64,000 bases of DNA from NCBI GenBank assembly GCA_019116025.1, contig DXCM01000099.1, positions 1 through 64,000 of the forward strand, read 5' to 3'. Below the pieces are notes generated by a model, which made no database searches, was not told the DNA's origin, and worked only from the letters and a program-made list of their open reading frames with translations. The position numbers and the translations under genes are program-made. This DNA comes from Candidatus Companilactobacillus pullicola (GTDB lineage Bacteria > Bacillota > Bacilli > Lactobacillales > Lactobacillaceae). Below are positions 17,740 through 26,509 of this stretch, in pieces (position 1 is the stretch's first letter; each line of letters opens with the position of its first letter).

Positions 17740-18441
17740 TTGAAAACGATTTATCGTTATTTTGTACAACCACAAGTGGATGTAAGAACACATTCTATTT
17801 TCGGTTATGAACTTTTAATTAAACAATTGACTCCAGAGGGGTGGCGTTTACCAGAATCTTTCATTGATATTGATTTAAACGTGAACGCTAAACTACTGGT
17901 AGCGACGACTAAAATTTTAGGAAAAAAGGTCCCATATTGTTCTGTAAACGTTAGTCGTGAACAATTGATGGACACGCAAATGGCTAAGGCAATTATAAAA
18001 AGTCAGGTTCAACTGTATCCAACGAAGTTAGTTGTTGAATTGACTGAGGAGAGGGGTCCACACAAGTATTGTGATGCCGCCTTTGTTCCTTATTTACGTA
18101 AATTTATGGAACATGGAATGCAAATATCTTTAGATGACGTTGGTACAGGGGATAATAGTTTTGAAAGCATTCGCAGTCTGTTGCCACTGGCTTCTGAATT
18201 GAAATTTGCTTTACAAAACTTCCGTAGTAATATTGAAGATCCTAAGTTACGTGAGAAACTTCGCGTTTGGAAAGGAATCAGTACTGAATACGGTCAACGC
18301 TTGATTCTTGAAGGTATTGAAAATCGTGAGGATGAAAAAATCAGTGATAAATTGGATATAGATTTTCGTCAAGGGTATTATTACGGAAAACCTGAATTGT
18401 TACCATTGATCGGTGACGATAATAATATGACATTGGATTAA
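17740..18441 (+). CDS. stand-alone EAL domain protein (c-di-GMP phosphodiesterase-like)
   Basis: A 233-residue protein made only of an EAL domain. The signature reads E24-L-L in place of EAL. Other active-site words are present: NVS, ELTE, Asp132-Asp133 in DDVGTG, LKF (catalytic Lys), EGIE and QGYYYGKP. With these metal and catalytic residues it could still hydrolyse c-di-GMP. It starts at TTG after TAGAGGG. A degenerate GGDEF protein sits in the exopolysaccharide operon at 53053, and the two may belong to one signalling circuit. There is no membrane or sensory domain. Confidence 0.85.
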   Translation: MKTIYRYFVQPQVDVRTHSIFGYELLIKQLTPEGWRLPESFIDIDLNVNAKLLVATTKILGKKVPYCSVNVSREQLMDTQMAKAIIKSQVQLYPTKLVVELTEERGPHKYCDAAFVPYLRKFMEHGMQISLDDVGTGDNSFESIRSLLPLASELKFALQNFRSNIEDPKLREKLRVWKGISTEYGQRLILEGIENREDEKISDKLDIDFRQGYYYGKPELLPLIGDDNNMTLD

Positions 18442-18492
18442 AAATCATCCAATATAATTGAGTATGACAAGTACTCCGTATATTTACAAAAA

Positions 18493-18562
18493 GAAACAGC
18501 ATTTATCCAGGATTTCAACATACAAATTATGTATGGCGAGTCTCGAATAAATGCTGTTTTTA
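18493..18562. terminator. bidirectional terminator between EAL and MFS genes
   Basis: AAACAGCATTTAT pairs with ATAAATGCTGTTT around a long, partly paired loop. A tracts lie on one side and T tracts on the other, so it can serve both convergent genes. Confidence 0.75.
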
Positions 18563-18563
18563 A

Positions 18564-19733
18564 TTATTTTTTACGTGCAACCGGTAAATACGCAATCAAC
18601 ATGATCAAACATGTGACTAGGATAAATATTGGTAGTGAAAGGATAGTTCCATTGTGAATGAAACTGACCAGATATGTTAGGCCACTGACAATCAAGTAAT
18701 AACCAAAACTGAATAAACCGCTGGCACTGCCGATGACATCTTCGTAGCCTTTTAAAGCTAAATTTAAAGCAATCGGCAAAGTCGTGTTTAATCCTAGAAA
18801 GATTAAGAAAAAACCGATAATCATTAGAATAGAACTATTAAATTGCAGGCTAATGACCAAGATTAGAGCCGAAATACTGCTAAAGATCAGTCCAATCAAA
18901 CCAATATATTCAGCCTTTAAATATTTTGCTAAAAAATTGACCAAGATAGCACCTAATAAACTAGCTAGTGCTAAAGTTAGTCCCAGACTCCCATATTGAA
19001 TGGAAGAATAATTAAAATGTTTGATGAAGATAAAGGGCGCTTCAGAGTAATAGCCGAAGAGAATCCCATTTATTCCACCAATTAAAAGACTGTAGACCCA
19101 AACGATGGGATCTTTAAGCAATCTCCAAGTGACTTTGAGCAGGGATACCTTTTGAATACTTTCGCGATTGATGGTTTCGGGCAAGCGATAGTAAGCATAT
19201 AACAAAGTGGCAACAGCCATTGTAATTAAAAAACTGAAAACATTCTTGTAACCAAGGTAAGTTTGAATTAAGCCTCCAATAAGTGGACCAAAGGCAGGAG
19301 ATAAGGCCATTGCAGCTCCAACCTTGGAGAAAACTTTGGTACTGGCGATACCAGAAAAACTTTCACGCATGATAGTTTGAGTGACGACTGAGCCAACGCT
19401 AGCTCCAAAAGCCTGTATAAAGCGAGCTACTAATAAGTAGTTGAAGTTTGAACTTAGCAGTAAACCAATGTTTCCTATTAGATAAAAGATAATTCCAATT
19501 AGCATTGCTAACCGGCGACCAATTTTATCCGATAGTTGGCCCCAGAAAAGTACTCCAATAGCAAAGGCAACGAAATAGATACTCATCGTTAATTGCGAGG
19601 TTCCAGCGGTGACCTTCATTTGGGAACTGATTTGAGGTAGAACTGGTGTGAAGATTGATTCACTGATCTGTGGAAATCCAACCAGAACAATGATCAATAA
19701 AAGTGATGGTACGGTGTTACGGACGTTTTTCAT
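18564..19733 (-). CDS. Bcr/CflA-type MFS drug exporter
   Basis: A 389-residue MFS antiporter with 12 predicted helices. The motif-A loop GQLSDKIGRRLAM is intact and ARFIQAFGASVGSVVTQTIMRE is the Bcr/CflA helix 4-5 signature, with motif C-like GAAMALSPAFGPLIGG in helix 5. It would export a drug or metabolite in exchange for protons. The ATG follows TAGGAGT. A 21-residue ORF with its own RBS ends 16 nt upstream (19750-19815) and may act as a leader. Substrate unknown. Confidence 0.85.
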   Translation of the reverse strand: MKNVRNTVPSLLLIIVLVGFPQISESIFTPVLPQISSQMKVTAGTSQLTMSIYFVAFAIGVLFWGQLSDKIGRRLAMLIGIIFYLIGNIGLLLSSNFNYLLVARFIQAFGASVGSVVTQTIMRESFSGIASTKVFSKVGAAMALSPAFGPLIGGLIQTYLGYKNVFSFLITMAVATLLYAYYRLPETINRESIQKVSLLKVTWRLLKDPIVWVYSLLIGGINGILFGYYSEAPFIFIKHFNYSSIQYGSLGLTLALASLLGAILVNFLAKYLKAEYIGLIGLIFSSISALILVISLQFNSSILMIIGFFLIFLGLNTTLPIALNLALKGYEDVIGSASGLFSFGYYLIVSGLTYLVSFIHNGTILSLPIFILVTCLIMLIAYLPVARKK

Positions 19734-19749
19734 TTTAGACTCCTAAATT

Positions 19750-19815
19750 TTATTTTGCTGAAAAACGTCCTTCATCATTTGCGGGCATACAAGCCATGAT
19801 GTTAGTTAAATCCAT
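19750..19815 (-). CDS. possible 21-residue leader peptide before the MFS exporter
   Basis: A short ORF beginning MDLTNIMACM and ending in a basic tail (GRFSAK), followed by TAA. It has an AGGTGA site 5 nt before its ATG, ends 16 nt before the exporter start codon, and the exporter RBS lies in the gap. Such ORFs can regulate exporters by ribosome stalling or translational coupling, or may encode a small membrane-independent protein. I do not recognise the peptide and there is no proof of translation. Confidence 0.4.
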   Translation of the reverse strand: MDLTNIMACMPANDEGRFSAK

Positions 19816-19916
19816 GGTTTTCACCTAATTTCTATAAAGTATGCTTACCATGATATAGGAAGTTTGAAGACTTTACAAATTATTTTATAAAAAAGGGATG
19901 TTTTCACTCCCCCCAG

Positions 19917-19930
19917 TGAAAGCGGTTACC
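19917..19930 (+). promoter_or_regulatory. cre-like site before the 19981 gene
   Basis: TGAAAGCGGTTACC matches TGWAARCGYTWNCW except at two positions. It is 50 bp upstream of the start codon, near a likely -10 box (TATATT, 19943-19948). It suggests catabolite control of the small protein and possibly the EIIC operon. Confidence 0.45.
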
Positions 19931-19980
19931 GGGAACTAGTGCTATATTAAAATTATTAAATGATGAAAGGGGAAGATAAC

Positions 19981-20259
19981 ATGGATGAGGGCACACCACG
20001 TGTTAAGTCAGTAATTTTGTTGCCAAATTTTTACGTACGAGTAAATTATGATAACGACCAAGTAAGATTTACCAAGAGTGAGTTGTATTACATGGAAACT
20101 CATATCTTCCAGCAACCACATTTGGGCCTAACAACATTGACACCAGGCTGGTACTGGATCGGCAGTGACATCAAGTTACTAGATGATAATAAGTTCTCTA
20201 TCAACGGAACAGTTTACGACGGCAATGAGATTTACGGCAGTAAAGTAAGACCATATTAA
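19981..20259 (+). CDS. small protein of unknown function upstream of the EIIC-like gene
   Basis: A 92-residue soluble protein that I do not recognise. It is rich in beta-type segments (VKSVILLPNFYVRVNYD, VRFTKSELYYMETHIF, GWYWIGSDIKLL). The ATG at 19981 follows AAAGGGGAAG; an ATG seven codons earlier overlaps that RBS. A cre-like site and a promoter lie upstream and a terminator follows, so it seems to be its own transcript. Confidence 0.6.
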   Translation: MDEGTPRVKSVILLPNFYVRVNYDNDQVRFTKSELYYMETHIFQQPHLGLTTLTPGWYWIGSDIKLLDDNKFSINGTVYDGNEIYGSKVRPY

Positions 20260-20265
20260 TTAGAT

Positions 20266-20305
20266 AAAAAATCGAAATCCTAGTGAGTGGGATTTCGATT
20301 TTTTT
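20266..20305 (+). terminator. terminator after the 19981 gene
   Basis: AATCGAAATCC/GGATTTCGATT hairpin followed by T7. Confidence 0.85.
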
Positions 20306-20438
20306 ATGTAATATTTTTTGAAATAAAATCATCTTTTTCAGATAATTTTGGCATTTTTTATGGATAAAAAAATGAAAGAAGTTAATAATATGGGGTAAAT
20401 AATGAAAATCATTCATTGAACAATTAAGAGGGGTAAAC

Positions 20439-21680
20439 ATGGTTACGCGTTTATTAAATTCTTTTGCTAAAATCCGCAACACTAAGGTGGCTAGTGCTGT
20501 ACGTAGTACTTTGACGTTGTTATTTCCAATTATGCTACTAGGTAGTTTTGCCGATGTTATCAAGTTCGCTTTCTTGACCAAAACAGGTTTTATGGCACAA
20601 ATGTTTGGAGTCACTACTTGGCTACCTTATTCACGAGAGCTGAGTTGGATCATGGAAGTTATCTTTCACTGTACGATTGATATGATTGCTCTCTATGCAG
20701 CTTATGGCATAGCCTATTTTACGGCTAAAGAATATAAAAAAGATGGCGGTAGCGCTGGGGCGATTGGATTGATGTCATTTTTAATCATTTCATATCAGCC
20801 AACTGAAGATGGATTGCCAAACTTCAGTCGTTTCTTCATGTCCCAGGGGATGTTAATTGCACTGATAGTCGGATATCTCTGTGGTCGACTCTGGGTCAGC
20901 TTTGCTGATTCAAAGGTAAAGCAGCGTTATAAAATTATTTTTCCCGTTCTCATAGTCTTATTGATTTCAGGAATCTTGAATTTGGCAGGATTGTTTGTTG
21001 TGAAATTAGAGATACCAACTTATGTTGCTAGTTTTGTGACAGAACATTCGCCATTCAATTCGTTAGTATATGTTTTAGGGATGGGCTTTTTGACTGATCT
21101 TTTGTCGTGGATGGCAATTGGTGGTCCCTTCAGCAATGAACCTACATTTAACGACGCCCCAGCAATGGCAAATATGAATTCAGCCTTAAAAGCCGGTTCA
21201 TCGTGGAATGTTCCATACAAGTTTACGGATACAACTCTATTCCATAGTTTTGCTAACTTCGGTGGCAGTGGAGTCATGATAGCGTTAATTATTGCTATCT
21301 TGATTTTTTCCAAAAAGGGACGGAATCGTAATGTTGCGAGATGGTCAATATTTCCGGCAATCTTTAACAGCCATTATTCAATGATGCTAGGAATACCGGT
21401 TCTATTCAATCCCGTTTTCTTGATACCATTTATCATTACGCCACTATTTAATATGATCGTAGCGGCACTTTTCATCATCTTGCACTGGATACCGGTAGCA
21501 GCATACCCAGTGCCCTCAGGTACTCCAGGTCCATTGATTGCTTTTATCGGTACAAATGGAAATTGGCTAACCTTAATTTTGGGAGCCGTTCTATTAATAA
21601 TTGATGTTTTCATCTATCTGCCATTCGTGAAGTTATCAGACCGAATCAGTCAGAGAGCAGGTGATATCGATGAAAATTAA
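20439..21680 (+). CDS. PTS EIIC-like membrane protein lacking the sugar-binding motifs
   Basis: A 413-residue polytopic protein alignable along its length with the lactose/cellobiose EIIC at 3997. The family's conserved His (GVHG) is replaced: residues 228-231 read GGPF. The Glu of FNISEPI is also missing: residues 309-315 read FNSHYSM, though the following LGIPVLFNP is preserved. In the B. cereus ChbC structure these His and Glu residues contact the sugar, so PTS transport of a normal substrate seems unlikely. It overlaps by 11 nt a predicted membrane-anchored DUF915 hydrolase. It may be a repurposed transporter, receptor or scaffold. Confidence 0.75.
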   Translation: MVTRLLNSFAKIRNTKVASAVRSTLTLLFPIMLLGSFADVIKFAFLTKTGFMAQMFGVTTWLPYSRELSWIMEVIFHCTIDMIALYAAYGIAYFTAKEYKKDGGSAGAIGLMSFLIISYQPTEDGLPNFSRFFMSQGMLIALIVGYLCGRLWVSFADSKVKQRYKIIFPVLIVLLISGILNLAGLFVVKLEIPTYVASFVTEHSPFNSLVYVLGMGFLTDLLSWMAIGGPFSNEPTFNDAPAMANMNSALKAGSSWNVPYKFTDTTLFHSFANFGGSGVMIALIIAILIFSKKGRNRNVARWSIFPAIFNSHYSMMLGIPVLFNPVFLIPFIITPLFNMIVAALFIILHWIPVAAYPVPSGTPGPLIAFIGTNGNWLTLILGAVLLIIDVFIYLPFVKLSDRISQRAGDIDEN

Positions 21681-22539
21681 ATTTTGGCTTTGGACGATTT
21701 TAGGTGTTGTCCTGTCGGCAACATTGATTATTGTTTCCTTGAATTGGTCACATCAAAATACAAATGAATTGGCTAAAATTCATAATTCCAAATTGTCACC
21801 GGTCATAATGATTCCGGGAAGTTCGGCTTCAGTTAATCGCTTTGATACGTTAGTTGGAAAATTAAATAAGAATAATAAGCACCCACACAGCTTGATCAAG
21901 ATTCGAGTCACAACAGATGATAAGTTGCATATTTCTGGTAGTCTACGCCGTGGCGACAATGAACCGGTTATCGTGGTTGGTTTCGAAAATAATCATGATG
22001 GTTATGACAATATCAAGAAACAGGCTAAATGGTTCAATACAGCCTTTAAATTTTTGACTAAGCAATATAATTTCAATAATTTTAAGGCTATTGGACATTC
22101 AAATGGAGGTCTGATCTACACGGCCTTTTTGGAAAACTATTACTCAGAGTATTCCGAACAAATAAAGATTAAGCAATTGATGACAATTGGTTCGCCTTAT
22201 AACTTTAACGAAAAATCAGTTCGTCATAAGACGCAGATGTTATCTGATTTTATTGATGATCGTGATAAGATTCCAGCTAGTCTTAGTGTCTATTCAGTTG
22301 CTGGTACCGAAACGTATAATTCGGATGGATTGGTGCCTTTGGGTAGTGTTATGGCTGGAAAGTATATCTATCAGGGACGAGTTAAGCATTTCACAACTAT
22401 TTCCGTTTCAGGTTCAGATGCACAGCATTCTGATTTACCACAAAACGATCAGATCATCGATTTGATCAACCGATATATTTTAGATCCTAAACAAAAACTT
22501 CAAAGACGACAGGGAGCAATTTCTCTGGATGGACAATAA
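21670..22539 (+). CDS. DUF915-type alpha/beta hydrolase, membrane-anchored
   Basis: A 289-residue protein with an uncleaved N-terminal membrane segment (about 5-25) and an extracellular alpha/beta hydrolase fold. The oxyanion region is IMIPGSSAS, the nucleophile elbow GHSNGG, the acid Asp is in SDGLVPLGS and the His in AQHSDLP. This is the DUF915 cell-surface hydrolase pattern of lactobacilli. The ATG at 21670 follows AGGTGA and overlaps the end of the EIIC-like gene, so translation is probably coupled. Substrate unknown. Confidence 0.8.
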   Translation: MKIKFWLWTILGVVLSATLIIVSLNWSHQNTNELAKIHNSKLSPVIMIPGSSASVNRFDTLVGKLNKNNKHPHSLIKIRVTTDDKLHISGSLRRGDNEPVIVVGFENNHDGYDNIKKQAKWFNTAFKFLTKQYNFNNFKAIGHSNGGLIYTAFLENYYSEYSEQIKIKQLMTIGSPYNFNEKSVRHKTQMLSDFIDDRDKIPASLSVYSVAGTETYNSDGLVPLGSVMAGKYIYQGRVKHFTTISVSGSDAQHSDLPQNDQIIDLINRYILDPKQKLQRRQGAISLDGQ

Positions 22540-22601
22540 TCTTAAACAAATTTTTGAATTAAAAGACTCCATCAATCCATATTTACGTGAGTTATAATCA
22601 A

Positions 22602-22615
22602 TGTAAGAGCTTACA
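22602..22615. promoter_or_regulatory. short palindrome downstream of a -10 box
   Basis: TGTAAG-AG-CTTACA lies 3 bp past TATAAT (22593-22598), where a repressor would block transcription of the following membrane protein. No regulator is adjacent. Confidence 0.35.
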
Positions 22616-22638
22616 TAAAACGAAGGGTTGTGTTTATT

Positions 22639-23214
22639 ATGAGTCTAAGTTTTGGGCGTAAGATTAATTATTTACCATTATTAAATTCTGTACTTGGCGG
22701 GATTATCATCGGACTATTTTTCTTCTTACTTTCTCAAAGGGTAGGAATTGCTATTTTATTTGGGGCCGTATGTTTGCTAGTTATTTTAATGCTATATACC
22801 CTTAAGATTCGGGATAATCTCGATCAGTGGCAAGTTGATGACAGAGGAATCCACTATCAGGATTACAGTACGACGAGTAAAAGAATCAAGGCAATTCTGT
22901 TGCATGGTTCTTCTAATGAAGAGACAGTGAAATTCAGTGATATCAAAGAATTTTCCATTGTTACTGGTAAAGGAATGGATTTACCAAAAGGAATTGGACC
23001 AGATGGGCCAATTGATGTTGCTTTCTATGTGGTGGATTCGACGTATCAAGCTTTTTCTAGCCCTTATTATTTGTCACTAAAATTGGCTAAGGGGGAAGAT
23101 GTAGACTTAGATCTTTCTGCTAATGCTCAGGATGTGGCAGCGGTGAATAAAGTTATTAAGAAGATTGAAGAGAAGACTAATTTGCAGGTTAAATTAGAAA
23201 AACAACGCGTATAG
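22639..23214 (+). CDS. membrane protein with a cytoplasmic beta domain, unknown
   Basis: A 191-residue protein with two closely spaced membrane helices (about 12-32 and 37-57). A soluble part follows with a pattern like bacterial PH/YcxB-type domains (QWQVDDRGIHYQDYS, VKFSDIKEFSIVTG, LSLKLAKGEDVDL). The ATG follows GAAGGG. It is monocistronic and ends at a shared terminator. I do not recognise a specific family. Confidence 0.6.
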   Translation: MSLSFGRKINYLPLLNSVLGGIIIGLFFFLLSQRVGIAILFGAVCLLVILMLYTLKIRDNLDQWQVDDRGIHYQDYSTTSKRIKAILLHGSSNEETVKFSDIKEFSIVTGKGMDLPKGIGPDGPIDVAFYVVDSTYQAFSSPYYLSLKLAKGEDVDLDLSANAQDVAAVNKVIKKIEEKTNLQVKLEKQRV

Positions 23215-23216
23215 AA

Positions 23217-23248
23217 CAAAAGACCGACCAATTTGGCCGGCCTTTTTT
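23217..23248. terminator. bidirectional terminator
   Basis: GACCG-CCAA/TTGG-CGGCC stem with A4 before and T6 after, between convergent genes. Confidence 0.85.
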
Positions 23249-23252
23249 GCAT

Positions 23253-25829
23253 TTAAATTGAGTTACTGACAGTCCACTGGATTTTGCCAGAATACTGTCC
23301 AGATTTGTTGATTCCTGATTGATTTAACAGAACACCTTCATCAGATGCCCAATCATCAGTAATATCATAGGAGCCAGTTGTATCAGTAAGGTTTTCATCG
23401 ATAAAAGTACTTTGAGCCATATCAAAGATTTTGTCGTTGTCGTCGACATAGATAACGTTGCCGTTAAAGTTCGAGTCGCTACTATTTAGTTCACTGGCTT
23501 GGCCATAAAGCTTCCAATCAGAATTATGGCTAATAACGGTTAAGTCAAAATCACTCTGGCGTTTAAGAATCTTATGGAGATCAACACTTTGAGTTGTTTG
23601 GAAAGTTAGTTGGGGATCAGCTACTAGTTCAACGGATTTGTTAGGTTGTATCGTTACATAATATGAGTAAGTATTTGAGAAGATACTGTCCTTATCCATA
23701 GCGGTGACTTGTACCTCTGTTGTCTCACCAACAGGGAAAAGTTCCCAAAAATCATCTTCAGAAACTATCTTACTTAAAGGAATTTCGTGAACCGCAATTT
23801 TACCGGCCTCACTGATACTAGTGGCGGTGGAATAAGATCTATCTCTGATATTGATATTGTAGATAATAGGATCATCAACTTCAAAATTATGCTCAATTTT
23901 ATAATCGTAATTCAATGTAGTATCTAAATTTAAAGTGGGAATTGTGTTATCATCGGGCTTTAATAAATTAATGTTTTGCTTGTCAGAGCTTAAAACTAAT
24001 TTCCAATCCTTTTTATATTTGATTGTGAACTCAGGGGTACTGAGTGTTGTGATATTATTATCGGATGAGAATTTAGCAGCTTTAGTTGCAACCAATATAT
24101 CTTGGGTGGTTTCATTCACGGCTTTACCATTAATAGCAACATTCATTACTTTATTGTCGAGACTTAACTCATGATTAATCTTATAATTAATAGTATTGTT
24201 ATTTAATTGGCTGGCAGGAACTAATTCGGTTTCGCCGTTTTCAAAAGTAATCGTCGCAATATTGTCGTTGCCGGAAAAATCAATATTATCAGGTAGATTG
24301 ATACTAGCTACAATGTCAGACCAATTTGTTCGACCGCTTAGATAAGTTAGATTATAATTTATCGTTAAATCATCGCCACTGTTAACAGTTTTGTCAGTAG
24401 TATAGTGGGTATCATTTTTATTATCAGTAATGATTTTATTGAGTGTGTTGTCTTTTATATAGATATCCGGTTGAATACTGACAAGGGCAGGGATGGATTC
24501 GAAAATAGCTAATTTACCTTGAACATCAGGGTTGTTACTATTTGAACCGGTGAATCCCCAGAGTAGTTTATTATCTTTGATATCGCCAAAGGTACTCATA
24601 TCAACTTTTACACTCTTGTCAATTCGGATGAAGCTGTACTTATTGAGCTGACCATTATAGTTGTAGTTGATCGTGCCATCAAGATTCTTATCATTAAAGG
24701 AATAGTCGATGGTAATAGTCTTTTTGTCTTCGGAAGGTGTCCAAGTCATAGAGAGATGGTGCCACATTAATTTATTACCATTAAGATCTTTATCATTTGT
24801 TAATGATGTTTCGATTGTATTGGTATGAATCTGTGAATAAAATGATTCAAAGGGAGACCAAAAAGTACTTTCATTTGAAAAGTCACTATTCTTTGTAACG
24901 TCAACATAGGTTTGAGGATTTGCGGGATAAGTTAAAGCAATATGTCCGAATCCACCACCAGAACCAATTTTAGTACCCTCGTCATATCGATTAGGGTAGC
25001 CTTCTGGAACGTATTGATTACCTACTGATGTGTCGTAGCCATTAATTGTATTGTAGAAAATTGTTGCACTTTCTCCGTTATCGCCAACACTTAAGTTACC
25101 ACCATTATATAAGGTTAATTTTTTTAGGTCTTTATCTTTAATTCGATTAATTTGAGGATCAAATTCAAGAGCAATACTATTTTGAATGGCTGTTTTCGCG
25201 ACTTCTGTAGGAGTCGCAGGGTCTGCTGACATACCTATTAATGCCGCACTTTTTGAAATGGCTCCGTCATATCCGTAAACTCCAAGTCCTTGCAAACCGG
25301 CACCTATTGCCTTAGTACCGAGAGGATCATTTTGTATTACCAGTGCGATCCCATTACCATTAACCGAAGGCTCATTAGAACTTTTTCCCATATAGATCCA
25401 CGCAGAAACAGTTTGCTTTTTGGTTGGATCAATATAATTCTGTGCAGCCTTGTCGGACCAAATGGCACCATAGGAACTGGTATTTTGAATAATTTGAGTA
25501 TTGAATGTTCCTACGAGAGGATATGTTTTAGTGGTGATTTCTCTTTCACCAGTTCGGGGTCCATCAGCTAATATTAAGACTTTTCCCGTATCATCCACCT
25601 TGGCATAATTATGTCTAAAAGGGTATTGTCCATTGCTGAAGTCGCTAGAAGTTTTCTCTTGGTTGGTGAAGTACTTTTGAATAATTAGCCCATCAGGAGC
25701 ACTATTGATAGCGTCCTTATCATCAGCGGTTAAAGCTTGCGCTGTTTGAGTGAATAAGGTTAATTTTACTATTCCCAGAATGAAGAATAGTAAAAGATAG
25801 ACTATAAAATGCTGGCCTTTTGATTTCAT
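23253..25829 (-). CDS. large surface protein, lectin-like N-terminus and WxL-like C-terminus
   Basis: An 858-residue secreted protein. The N-terminal signal ends near AQA at residue 33. Residues about 35-440 resemble an L-type lectin/LamG-like beta sandwich seen at the front of WxL-class surface proteins (NGNGIALVIQNDP, GGGFGHIALTYP, WHHLSMTWTPSEDKKTITIDYSF). A middle part (about 450-730) contains repeated immunoglobulin-like strands. The C-terminus has WKLYGQ and ends SGKIQWTVSNSI, like the distal WxL motif. There is no LPxTG anchor. It would bind sugars or host matrix and attach to peptidoglycan through WxL. A cre-like site lies upstream. Confidence 0.65.
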   Translation of the reverse strand: MKSKGQHFIVYLLLFFILGIVKLTLFTQTAQALTADDKDAINSAPDGLIIQKYFTNQEKTSSDFSNGQYPFRHNYAKVDDTGKVLILADGPRTGEREITTKTYPLVGTFNTQIIQNTSSYGAIWSDKAAQNYIDPTKKQTVSAWIYMGKSSNEPSVNGNGIALVIQNDPLGTKAIGAGLQGLGVYGYDGAISKSAALIGMSADPATPTEVAKTAIQNSIALEFDPQINRIKDKDLKKLTLYNGGNLSVGDNGESATIFYNTINGYDTSVGNQYVPEGYPNRYDEGTKIGSGGGFGHIALTYPANPQTYVDVTKNSDFSNESTFWSPFESFYSQIHTNTIETSLTNDKDLNGNKLMWHHLSMTWTPSEDKKTITIDYSFNDKNLDGTINYNYNGQLNKYSFIRIDKSVKVDMSTFGDIKDNKLLWGFTGSNSNNPDVQGKLAIFESIPALVSIQPDIYIKDNTLNKIITDNKNDTHYTTDKTVNSGDDLTINYNLTYLSGRTNWSDIVASINLPDNIDFSGNDNIATITFENGETELVPASQLNNNTINYKINHELSLDNKVMNVAINGKAVNETTQDILVATKAAKFSSDNNITTLSTPEFTIKYKKDWKLVLSSDKQNINLLKPDDNTIPTLNLDTTLNYDYKIEHNFEVDDPIIYNINIRDRSYSTATSISEAGKIAVHEIPLSKIVSEDDFWELFPVGETTEVQVTAMDKDSIFSNTYSYYVTIQPNKSVELVADPQLTFQTTQSVDLHKILKRQSDFDLTVISHNSDWKLYGQASELNSSDSNFNGNVIYVDDNDKIFDMAQSTFIDENLTDTTGSYDITDDWASDEGVLLNQSGINKSGQYSGKIQWTVSNSI

Positions 25830-25856
25830 GTCATCTTCCTTTGAATAATATATTTG

Positions 25857-25870
25857 TGAAAGCGTTTAAT
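25857..25870 (-). promoter_or_regulatory. cre-like site before the surface protein
   Basis: TGAAAGCGTTTAAT, one mismatch to TGWAARCGYTWNCW, about 30 bp upstream of the minus-strand start codon. Confidence 0.35.
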
Positions 25871-25971
25871 TAACTATCTAAATATAATATATCAGATATT
25901 GACATGATAAGGAATTCACAAAATCATAAAAACTATTGTTAAATAAATTTAGAAAGAAGAGAGGTGTAAGT

Positions 25972-26463
25972 ATGCGTTGGATACCAACATTAATAATTTT
26001 TTTGTTAGCAATTGTCAGTGGACTATATATTTTTGGCAATTTAAGAAAGCTTTCTCGACCATATTTTGTTCTCTTCTATTGGATGTACTTTGTGGGGTTA
26101 ATGGCTATCTTGTTCATGCCCATTTCAATCAATGGTCTGACAGTAAAAATTTTACCCCCTGGAATTGGTCGGGTGAATCTGTATCAATTACAGCTTTCAG
26201 GAATTGAATTTTATGAAAACATTATTATGACCGTACCATTTGGTTTCTTTATTAAAAAGGTTTTTAAAAAGACTCCTTTAATATTCCTGATCATTTTAGG
26301 ACTCTTGATTGGAACTAGCTTTGAATCGATGCAGTATGTTTTGTCACATCATTTCTTAATAGACCGGACAAGCGACATCAATGATGTTATTTCGAATGCA
26401 ATGGGAGTGATTATTGGTGGCGTGATGGCAATGATATACCATTCATTTTCAAAAGATAACTGA
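25972..26463 (+). CDS. VanZ-like membrane protein (copy 1)
   Basis: A 163-residue protein with four to five hydrophobic helices. The middle segment GIGRVNLYQLQLSGIEFYENIIMTVPFGFFIKK and the later RTSDINDVISNAMGVIIGG are VanZ-family signatures. VanZ proteins contribute to glycopeptide tolerance or cell-envelope functions in some Gram-positives. The ATG follows AGAAGAGAGGTG; the upstream in-frame TTG has no RBS. Copy 2 at 29735 is a clear paralogue. Function unproven. Confidence 0.8.
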   Translation: MRWIPTLIIFLLAIVSGLYIFGNLRKLSRPYFVLFYWMYFVGLMAILFMPISINGLTVKILPPGIGRVNLYQLQLSGIEFYENIIMTVPFGFFIKKVFKKTPLIFLIILGLLIGTSFESMQYVLSHHFLIDRTSDINDVISNAMGVIIGGVMAMIYHSFSKDN

Positions 26464-26509
26464 TAACTTCCTATTAGTAAGTTAATATATTAATAAGGGA
26501 GGACAGTTT

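Noticed and set aside
23935..25571. Plus-strand open frames inside the large surface protein gene
   Set aside because: They have no RBS and lie opposite a continuous coding frame; low-complexity shadows.
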